A DNA stretch of 64,000 nt from Rhodocollybia butyracea (lineage: Eukaryota; Basidiomycota; Agaricomycetes; Agaricales; Omphalotaceae): NCBI GenBank assembly GCA_015501585.1, contig JADNRY010000005.1, positions 1-64,000 on the forward strand, given 5' to 3'. Positions 56,871-64,000 of the stretch are shown in pieces. A program made the translations under genes and the position numbers. Each line of letters starts with the position of its first letter. The stretch's first letter is position 1. The notes under the pieces were generated by a model. That model had not been told where the DNA came from and did not search any database. It saw only the letters and a list, made by a program, of their open reading frames with translations.

Positions 56871-58621
56871 TCAATTAGTACCCTGTGTGAATGATACAAC
56901 CTTCAGTTGACTCCCAGTCTGCGCGCTCTCGCCAGTTAGAGCTTCCCAACCACTTTTCAATCCCCATGCCTCTAATGAAACCTGGCTCAAACTTCCGTTC
57001 GCAATTCCACCAACAGTCAGCGTCATTGTATCAAGCATATTGCTTTCCTGAGGGAAGAATATCATGGTCCCGCTGTTTATTCCCCCATTTAAGAACACGT
57101 CCAAAATGGTACGATCTATCACACCATGGAATTCATAGGTTTCTGTCGTTACGCCGTTGACGTCGGTCTTGTTGAAAGGACCCACGTTTGGAACCGTAAA
57201 TTCCGTGGCGAGATTGCCGTTGTTTGTCCAACCAGTAATGCCCGCACGAGACATGGTAAAGGCACTGATACGATTTGTTGGTGATTCAGCTATCGGTATA
57301 GTCAACTGGAGTTGAACATTCTCTCCAGTGGCTGAAGAAGAGAATTCAAGCACTGTGGTGATGTTATCGCTAACTTGCGGCGTCGAAACTGTTACGTAGA
57401 ACTCAATAACCCTCGAGTCGATCGCAGAGTAATCAACGATGAGTTGGCTGTTGCCCAAAGCAGGGAATGAAACAGGTGTGGTCTCTCGCATCGAGGACAC
57501 GTCAACAGGAAGAGTAGCCAAAAAGTAAGCGTCGTCTGCGCCTTTGACGAGGAAATGATTCCGTGGTATGGACATTGCTGATTCCCATCCTTCGGAGCTT
57601 GTAGGTACATTAGTAGAGTACCCTAGGTTTACTGCCCAGGAAGTGGAGACGACGTTCCCTGTAGGGTCTAAACCGTAGTAAAACGCAGTCGCATAGCTAT
57701 CAATGCCAAAATCCATAGATTGTGCTATTCCGCCTGTCGCCACGGGGAAGGAAGATACTGGCGTGAATGTCGTACCGTCAAAATTACCGGGGACATACTT
57801 GACTGTACTCTGACTATTATCAGAGATGGCCAACATGTACATCACATCAAGAATCGTGGAATTTGGATCCCAGATGTTTTCGCGGAGGGGAATAGTAATG
57901 AACTGGGGGCATTCGAGGACACCCTGGATCGCAGGATGAGAGAAAGTTGATACTTGAGTCCACACCTTCAAATCAGTCGATCGGTAGAACGCAATAAAGC
58001 CGTCAACAGCATGGGAAACGACTAGTATCCAGCTGTTTGTTGGTGCGTAGAACAAAACTTTGGGGTCGCGAAAATCGGTTATGTTAAGGTCAATGACAGG
58101 GTTTCCAGGGTAATTAGTGAAGGTAAGACCATTGTCTGAACTGTAGGCCATGAATTGAGATTGTTTGGTACTAGTCCAAGAGGTATAGAACGCGACCACG
58201 CCATTAGTTTGATTTGGGAAGAGACCGGATGTGTTCTCGCTGTCGATTACAGCAGAACCCGACCAGATGGACGAAACACCTGATATGTCGTTGATAGCAA
58301 TAGGTAAATTCGTCCATGCTAAGAGATTTTCAGATGTAGCTGATCCCCATGATTTATCGTTGCCGGGGTCGAGCGTGTCAGCATCTGGGAACATCAAGGA
58401 CAAAACACTACTTGAGAAGGATGCAACGTACACTGGTAATACATATGCCATAAACCACTGGCATCTCTGAATAACCCATTGGGATCGTTCATCCAATCCT
58501 GTGGGGGGGTAAAGTGTACTTGAGGTCGCCATGGTAAAGAATAGTCTCGTTTGCTCAGAGAAGCCGCAGCAAGCGATACCAGAGCTAGAGACACAGTTCC
58601 AATTCTGAGAATGAAGCCCAT
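56871..58621 (-). CDS. GH32 invertase/inulinase-like fructosidase, secreted
   Basis: Hydrolyses beta-fructofuranosides such as sucrose or inulin outside the cell. Signal peptide [20 protein letters not shown], then the GH32 five-bladed propeller: [11 protein letters not shown] (nucleophile Asp in MNDPNG), [12 protein letters not shown] (RDP), and [12 protein letters not shown] (acid/base Glu in EC). The C-terminal beta-sandwich includes [20 protein letters not shown]. One 47-nt intron joins HMYYQY to [12 protein letters not shown]; the long frame that begins at 58532 is read-through of that intron. About 567 residues. Many Asn-X-Ser/Thr sites fit a glycosylated secreted enzyme. Invertase versus inulinase or transferase cannot be decided by eye. 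It lies between two ceramide synthase copies, on the opposite strand. Confidence 0.94.
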
Positions 58622-58658
58622 ATTGTTGTCACGATGGACGCTGGAGTACTACTGCTGG

Positions 58659-58665
58659 TTTTATA
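58659..58665 (-). promoter_or_regulatory. TATA box of the GH32 gene
   Basis: TATAAAA on the minus strand lies about 38-44 bases before the ATG at 58621, embedded in 'cggtataaaaccagc'. Confidence 0.6.
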
Positions 58666-58704
58666 CCGTGTCTAGCCTGATGATCTGATTTATCAAGAGA
58701 TCAT

Positions 58705-58733
58705 AGTATCTGAGCATACAGTATCTGAGCATA
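58705..58733. repeat. Two tandem copies of a 15-bp unit upstream of GH32
   Basis: AGTATCTGAGCATA occurs at 58705-58718 and again at 58720-58733. The repeats lie about 85-110 bases upstream of the GH32 start codon, in the 432-bp divergent gap before ceramide synthase copy 2, and could be paired factor-binding sites. Nothing else stands out in that gap (58622-59053). Confidence 0.6.
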
Positions 58734-59053
58734 TGGCTGCAATCTATCAGATGAGGAGCACACAAAACCGGAACAGATCAACATACCGAATTGAGGTGGA
58801 TGGCTCATGGTGGTGGATCAGTTGAGTTTCACCAGCGCTCTGAGTTTTGATGTCAGCTGCACCTATACCTTTTTACCTGAGATGGTGCGCTCCGCCTGTC
58901 GACATGCGCCTCAGGCCTCATCTCCATCTCCTTGCTAATTACATACGGGAACTTTCGGCTTGTGCAATCTTATCATGATCATATCAAGCAGAGGTGTAAT
59001 CGGCGTCACGTTATTCTGTTTTGTCGCGCACTTATTTAATTTTTACTTTCATC

Positions 59054-60772
59054 ATGGCCAGAAAAAAGTCTTCCACTGCAGCGCTCACCATCGTGGAGTA
59101 CGTAAATCTCAAGGGTGTAATCATTTCCAACACTAAAACATTCTTTAGGGAGGACCAACCTCATCACCTTGCAGGTTTCTTGCCCCAGACGTTAGGCTCT
59201 CCTGTTCTTGTCTTGTCAGCAGCTCATTGAAGCTTGTCACTAGTCCTGTAGGCTCTCTGACGCCTTTGAGAGGAAACTCTCCTATAACACGACATGCGCC
59301 GCGTAATGTTAGCCTGTATCTCGGTTGGGCCGTAAAACCAGGTCAAACTTTGTTAGACTCGACGCGTCAGTGTCTCATACAGTGTTACAGAGGCCTCCTT
59401 GAAGGTGTTACTGGTTCCATTAATTCTTTATCTCAACTGGGAGCTCGTTTCGCCCCTTCTTGCCCGGTTTATACCCAAAAGCAACTCTTACTTCAGCCCC
59501 GACCTACCCAACCCGTTCGCCCAGTTCTTCCTTCTTTCACACCGTGTGCCTTCTTCAAGCGACAGTGACCCACGATACCAAAAAGGCTGGTCTGACCTGC
59601 TCTTCATTGCGTACTACGTCGTGTTCTGGTCATTGATTCGTGAAAGCCTCGGAAAATATGTTTTTAAACCCTTAGCCCGTTCTTTCAATATCAGAAGAAA
59701 AAAGTTTGACCGTTTCGCCGAGCAAGGGTATGCTGTGGTATATTTTGCGGTAATGGGAGCTTGGGGTTTCGTGCGTTACGCCTCCATTCTTTGCGTTCAC
59801 AACCTCACTCTTCAATTACAGCGAATCATGGGCCAGCTTCCGACTTGGTGGTACCATACTGAAGCCTTTTGGATAGATTACCCACACTGGGACATGAAAC
59901 CTGAACTCAAACGATACTATCTTATGCAAATGGCATATTGGATCCAACAACAGTTAGTTCTTGTTCTTGGTTTGGAGAAACCGCGTAAGGACTACTATGA
60001 ACTAGTGGCTCACCATTTTGTCACTATTTGGCTAGTCGGGTATGCTTTCCCCAAGAAAGCTTGTCCGTTTATTCTCATTTCCTCTTAACAGCTGGAGTTA
60101 TCTCATCAACCTCACACTCATTGGAAATGCTGTATACATGAGCATGGACATTCCGGATACATGGTTGGCCGTAAGCCTCTACTATCGCTATCATTTCAGC
60201 ATTCTCAGGCATTTTCATCTTTCAGCTCGCCTTGGGGCTTAATTATTTACGCGCTGAACGTGCAAAAATAGTTGCTTTTGCTGTTCTTCTTGTTGCTTGG
60301 ACGTGAGTTGCCACTAGTTTTGTCACAGCATATACAAATCGTTTCGATCCTTTCTCCCAGGTACTTCCGCCACATCCTCAACTTTTATATCCTCTACTCT
60401 GTCTGGTTCGAGTATGACTTGATACCGTGAGTTTATGACCGAACTATACACGGGTATTACATTTAGTCATGTATTTACAGCGAGTCGTCGAGAGTATGGA
60501 TATGGGCAAACGGCACCTATCTCAACTGGTGGATGAAGTATCAAGTTTTCATACCTCTTCTACTTCTCCAATTCTTGAATATCTTTTGGTACTTCTTGAT
60601 TTGGCGTATCGCTATCAGGTAAGCAATCCAACTTTTTTCGCTTACAAACAACTTAATTCCTGATCTTTCCAGGGGACTTCGCACCCGAAACGTCCAAGAT
60701 GAACGCTCCGATAACGAAGATGATGATAAGGATGAGGACACACCTCATTCACGATCCAAGAAAGACGATTAA
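59054..60772 (+). CDS. LAC1: Ceramide synthase (LAG1/LAC1, TLC domain), copy 2
   Basis: Paralogue of the gene at 54795 with the same exon structure. MARKKSSTAALTIVE splices to EDQPHHLAGFLPQT, then PVGSLTPLRGNSPITRHAPR, NVSLYLGWAVKP and EASLKVLLVPLILYLNWELV. TLC blocks match copy 1, including WWYHTEAFWIDYPHWDMKPE and HHFVTIWLVGWSYLINLTLI. Differences concentrate near RESLGKYVFKPLARSFNIRR and in the acidic tail (DDDKDEDTPHSRSKKDD). All family residues are kept, so both copies should be active, perhaps with different acyl-chain preference as proposed for fungal paralogues. Introns are diverged while one 246-bp coding block is almost identical to copy 1. Confidence 0.93.
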
Positions 60773-60919
60773 GACGAAGCCAGTTCCAGTCGTAAAGCTT
60801 AGGTCCCACAAAATTCATGAGCTTAATGAACATGCTTGATGACTTGTAGCAGGTTGCGTCCATCTTACTAAAAGGAAGCAATATGGCAAGCCTACGATTA
60901 CTTATCTGTATCTCAATAT

Positions 60920-61705
60920 TTGTGTCAATCTACAACAACGATGTTATCCCTTGTCCTGCTTTACCTCGAATTTTTATTGAGCATCAACTTATTCGTCGCA
61001 GCACATGGGAAAAAATGTAACCTTCGGTATACTAATGGGTGTGGCACAACAAATTTCCGAAATGAGGATGGAAAAACTCTCCCTGGTGAATCTCGCCTGT
61101 ACAGGATTTTAGTATCCGAGAGTGCATACCTCATCTGGAAACTGAGAAACAAAAGAGTAATAAATGGGGAAGACCCACCGTCAAACCGAGAGATTGAGAA
61201 TCGGTGGCGAAGGACACTAGAGAGCCGCTACCAGCTGGATACTCTCCTCATGTCAAGCAGGTTTGGCCGGCCAAAAATATCCAAAGGCATAGTGAGATCA
61301 ACCTGGACACACATAGTCCAGCGAGATCTCAGTCCTGACCAAATCTTACTGGCCAGGCCCGGGGTTTTAGAGGGTTTTAGTGGTGTAAACAGGCGGGCAC
61401 AAGAGGGGCGGGGGTTTATGCAAGGTATATGAAATTATGATTTATTTTACTAACAAAAATAGAAGGAGTGAATGGAAGGAGAGCCCACTTGGAGTCCCAC
61501 ACAACGCCTATCTGGCGAGTGCGTAACGCATTCCCTCGGATGGTTGCAACTTTAAAAAAGTCGCCTGGTCCTGTACCTTGCAAGCTTAACGGCCGGACGG
61601 AGACGACAATGTGAGTCTGCCTGATGGTGCCAAAGAGGTTATAGCGACGCGAGTCGTTGCATCTAGGCAACGTTCCACAAAAAAAAAAAAAAAAAAAAAA
61701 AAAAA
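60920..61705 (+). mobile_element. 5'-truncated non-LTR retrotransposon (LINE) remnant with poly(A) tail
   Basis: A 170-codon open frame (60920-61432) contains GESRLYRILVSESAYLIWKL, RNKRVINGEDPPSNREIENR, WRRTLESRYQLDTLLMSSRF, KGIVRSTWTHIVQRDLSPDQ and a final RPGVLEGF. This is the pattern found at the end of fungal LINE-type reverse-transcriptase/RNase H polyproteins. About 250 bases of non-coding sequence follow, ending in 27 A on the same strand, as expected for a LINE 3' end. Reverse transcriptase and endonuclease parts are missing, so this is a dead fragment. The frame's intact state suggests fairly recent insertion. Whether fragment and poly(A) belong to one insertion is inference. Confidence 0.65.
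61679..61705 (+). repeat. Poly(A) run of 27
   Basis: Uninterrupted A tract after 'cgttccac', next to the left end of the MITE. Likely a retroposon tail. Confidence 0.85.
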
Positions 61706-61707
61706 CT

Positions 61708-61992
61708 TACAGTGATCTTGGAGTCGTTTGACCACTTGGATTCCTTTGACCAAGTTTAATTATATTGGATTTGAATGGGTTACGGCATGGTCAAAGGATA
61801 TCAAACGCGACTGAAATTCAAAGAAAATCCATAGTAATTACTTATCACATCTAATACATATTCTGAAGAGCTAGAAATCATCAGAAGACGTTTTTGAACA
61901 ATCCTAGATACTTAAAAAAGAGCCACTAGCTTTGAGAAAAAAGTCGCAAGCAGGTTGCAATGTTTTGGTCATAGGACTCCAAGATCACTGTA
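61708..61992. mobile_element. Tc1/mariner-type MITE with TA target duplication
   Basis: The 285-bp segment begins TACAGTGATCTTGGAGTC (61708-61725) and ends with its exact reverse complement (61975-61992). The outer TA on both sides is the expected duplicated target of Tc1/mariner elements, leaving 16-bp perfect inverted termini that start CAGTG. The inside is AT-rich and non-coding. A further imperfect inverted pair (ACCACTTGGATTCCTTTGAC near 61730-61749, and TGGTCAAAGGATATC near 61792-61806) gives extra foldback potential. No transposase fragment is present, so it is non-autonomous. Confidence 0.8.
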
Positions 61993-62186
61993 TTCGTCGG
62001 AGAGGCTGGCTCAGAGGGGTATCTAGTCTCGTGATACCATCCGTTTCCGGTGAAACCCATAAATGGGTAGTACCCCGTCAACGTCTGGGCTTTTCCACGG
62101 TCAGTTTGGCAGGTCGTTGCTTTCCGTGCGCATCGGACTCTCAGTTACCGTGTAGAAATTTTCTTTGAGCGCATACGGGGTGATAT

Positions 62187-62225
62187 CACTACAGTCGGAA
62201 CTCAAAAAGGCTTCCGACTGTAGTG
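62187..62225. repeat. Perfect 14-bp-stem hairpin (left arm)
   Basis: Stem CACTACAGTCGGAA pairs with TTCCGACTGTAGTG around an 11-nt loop. The ends read TA-CAGTCGGAA, like paired Tc1/mariner termini with nearly nothing between them. Confidence 0.85.
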
Positions 62226-62730
62226 CAAGGTGGCTCGTATTCAAGTTAAATAGCTATTATTTACAACGAAACATTAAAATATACTTTGTAAACTATGTAG
62301 TTACCAATTACAGTCTGTCTCCACCTCTGTGGCAGATCCACTAGTAGCTGCCATGTCCTCGATGCTATAAGCTACAATGGCATCTCGTGTAGGCTCACCA
62401 TCCCTACTCCTGATGCAAGCTTAAGCTTAACACATGTATTATCTAAAAAGCGAGACTCGCCTCATTGCGGGGCAAATGCAGTTACTGGTCCATCATAGCC
62501 TCCTGCAAAGCGCCGCAAGCAAGCTGTACCTGCACTATATGATGTAGCACTTGATTTTCTCGTAGATGAATTTATTCCTACAGGTGCAGCTACTGGAACA
62601 CAGATTAACTTTGACTCGATCACAATGTAGTCTTATTCTTGCTTCGATACCCTTTCAAAACCTTTAATAGCCTAGTAATTAATGTTTCGTTGTAAATAAT
62701 AGCTATTTAACTTGAATACGAGCCACCTTG

Positions 62731-62769
62731 CACTACAGTCGGAAGCCTTTTTGAGTTCCGACTGTAGTG
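62731..62769. repeat. Perfect 14-bp-stem hairpin (right arm)
   Basis: Same 39-bp palindrome as at 62187-62225, in the inverted arm, unchanged between the copies although flanking bases differ. Confidence 0.85.
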
Positions 62770-62961
62770 ATATCATCCCGTATGCGCTCAAAGAAAATTC
62801 CCACACGGTAACTGAGAGTCCGATGCACACGGAAAGCAACGACCTGCCAAAACGACCGTGGAAAAGCCCAGACGTTGACGGGTACTACCCATTTATGGGT
62901 TTCACCGGAAACGGATGGTATCACGAGACTAAGGGGTATCAGCCTTGACGGTGGAACAGTG

Positions 62962-62987
62962 CGGCCGAGTGCCGAGCGGCTCGGCCG
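62962..62987. repeat. GC-rich hairpin upstream of RTF2
   Basis: CGGCCGAG and CTCGGCCG form an 8-bp perfect stem with a 10-nt loop, about 70-95 bases before the RTF2 start codon. It is the most GC-rich spot of its surroundings and may be a promoter element or another TE end. Confidence 0.6.
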
Positions 62988-63057
62988 TCGAATTTTGGGC
63001 GCCAAATCCTTTTCCCTAGAACTATCTAAGCTTTGCTAGTTTCTCAACATCCTAAAC

Positions 63058-64000
63058 ATGGGTAATGATGGTGGAAGTATACCCGACCGCCGGGACTTGG
63101 TTCGGACCAAAGCAAAGGTGCGCTGAATGACTAACTGACTCTACCCTCATTTCTGACAATCACTCAGGCGGAACAAGCTGACAAGGCCAATCAAACCCGC
63201 GCCAGGTGGTTCTTTTGTGCTCTTTCCAAGGTTTGTTGCACCTACAAATATTTCCAGCCGTGGCTAATCTTTTTCTGCTCATATAGCGACCTCTACAAGA
63301 CCCAATTGTAGCTTGCGCCCTAGGCAAACTTTATAATAAAGATTCGATTCTGGAATATCTTCTTGATAAGTCTGCATATGGCGATGGTGAAAGGATTTGT
63401 GGTCACATACGGTCATTAAAGGTATGTGGGCTGATAATTGCTACTAGTAAATAAACTAAACTTTTACAGGACGTCAAAACCTTGAAACTCACTCCAAACA
63501 CCAGCCTATCCACCACCGTATCCTCTGACCCTACTTCCAGATCGCCGTTTGTCTGCCCACTAAACTTGAAAGAAATGAACGGTGTTCAACCGTTTGTCTA
63601 CATCTCAACTTGTGGTTGCGTCTTCTCGCAAGCAGGGCTGAAGACTGTGATCAATGCATCATCATCTCCGAAGGAGAAGGACAAAGACGATTCAGCGGGA
63701 GATGAAGAGCAGGAGCTGGAACTGTGTCCACAATGCGCTACCAAGTTTTCTCGCAAGACCGATGTATTGATGTTAAATCCTTCTGTTGACGAGGAAGAAC
63801 GTATGCGGGAAAGGATGGAGCTACAGCGTTTGAAAGAGCCTACGAAAAAGTCGAAAAAACGGAAGAACGCCACACCTGCAGATGATTCGGAAGCTCCTCC
63901 CAGTAAGAAGGTTGTGCCGAGCACGAATCCCTCAATATCAGCAGCGAGTCGGGCGGTTGTCAGTAGTCTGGCTATGGAAGAATCGAAGCGGAAGGCAAAT
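63058..64000 (+). CDS. RTF2: Replication termination factor RTF2 (N-terminal part, cut by window end)
   Basis: Nuclear protein that acts at stalled replication forks and, in fission yeast, at the RTS1 barrier and in splicing. The start MGNDGGSIPDRRDLVRTKAK at 63058 matches the family's MGxDGGTIP opening. Exons then give AEQADKANQTRARWFFCALS, KRPLQDPIVACALGKLYNKD, SILEYLLDKSAYGDGERICG, HIRSLKDVKTLKLTPN, the RING-like part FVCPLNLKEMNG with YISTCGCVFSQAGLKT, and ELELCPQCATKFSRKTDVLM. A Lys-rich stretch (EPTKKSKKRKN) follows. Three introns are visible. The C-terminus lies beyond the window. The TE pocket ends about 125 bases upstream. Confidence 0.94.

Larger units (their letters stand above)
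62024..62931. mobile_element. 0.9-kb inverted-repeat element with about 254-bp arms
   Basis: Left arm 62024-62277 and right arm 62679-62931 are inverted copies of each other, about 95% alike by eye. They run from 'tagtctcgtgatacc' at the outside to 'acaacgaaacattaa' at the inside. A 401-bp AT-rich spacer without a clear frame separates them. Arm differences include single-base indels. Each arm carries a nested 39-bp hairpin. A transposed foldback element, or two copies of one dispersed repeat inserted head-to-head, would both give this picture. The plus-strand frame 62712-62948 across the right arm is open; the matching frame in the left arm is stopped. Confidence 0.8.

Noticed and set aside
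59227..59568. Separate 113-codon frame at the start of ceramide synthase copy 2
   Set aside because: Part of it is one exon of the ceramide synthase; the rest is read-through in another frame.
62712..62948. 78-codon plus frame in the right arm of the inverted-repeat element
   Set aside because: The same frame in the left arm is stopped and no family matches, so it is not called a gene; it may be a fossil coding fragment.

Overview
This window is nuclear DNA from a filamentous fungus, most likely a mushroom-forming basidiomycete (Agaricomycetes). The evidence is the architecture: nearly every gene is split by many introns of about 45-60 bases with GT(or GC)...AG borders, genes are packed on both strands, and many intergenic gaps are under 200 bases. 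Several proteins are of types common in Agaricomycetes: a TKL-type kinase with an N-terminal helical bundle, an arrestin-like protein with a long Pro-rich tail, paired ceramide synthases, and a secreted galactose-binding-like protein. No rRNA, tRNA or CRISPR was found.

Layout. 0.5-3.4 kb: a spliced Ser/Pro-rich protein with a 17-residue tandem repeat, and a TspO/MBR membrane protein. 3.4-9.1 kb: mitochondrial 3-methylcrotonyl-CoA carboxylase alpha subunit, then a kinase with MLKL-like layout. 9.5-13.2 kb: a small RG-rich protein divergent from the trifunctional histidine enzyme HIS4. 14.0-22.5 kb: a broken reading frame, pyruvate dehydrogenase E1 beta, a short-chain dehydrogenase, a metal-dependent amidohydrolase/decarboxylase, a membrane-anchored alpha/beta hydrolase and NAD-isocitrate dehydrogenase subunit 1. 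22.6-30.4 kb: a conserved protein of unknown role, cohesion factor DCC1, glutamine synthetase and splicing factor SF3B2. 30.7-37.0 kb: the arrestin-like protein, about 2.2 kb without a gene, and a secreted protein with a possible frameshift. 37.5-54.7 kb: a long run of minus-strand genes (heat shock factor, AP-1 sigma, RNA-dependent RNA polymerase of RNA silencing, an ER J-protein, a low-complexity coiled-coil protein, Pol I factor RRN7 and RNA exonuclease REX3). 54.8-60.8 kb: two tandem ceramide synthases flanking a GH32 invertase-like gene. 60.9-63.0 kb: a transposable-element pocket (LINE-like remnant with poly(A), a Tc1/mariner-type MITE and a 0.9 kb inverted-repeat element). 63.06 kb to the end: RTF2, cut by the window edge.

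Most of this is housekeeping: leucine catabolism, histidine and glutamine synthesis, pyruvate entry into the TCA cycle, cohesion, splicing, rRNA transcription and sphingolipid synthesis. The parts most worth a second look are the MLKL-like kinase, the ceramide synthase pair with its near-identical internal block, the TE pocket next to RTF2, very short divergent promoters, GC-AG introns and micro-exons. Four places appear to carry single-base indels that break otherwise good gene models. No clearly new multi-gene system could be demonstrated from the sequence alone.
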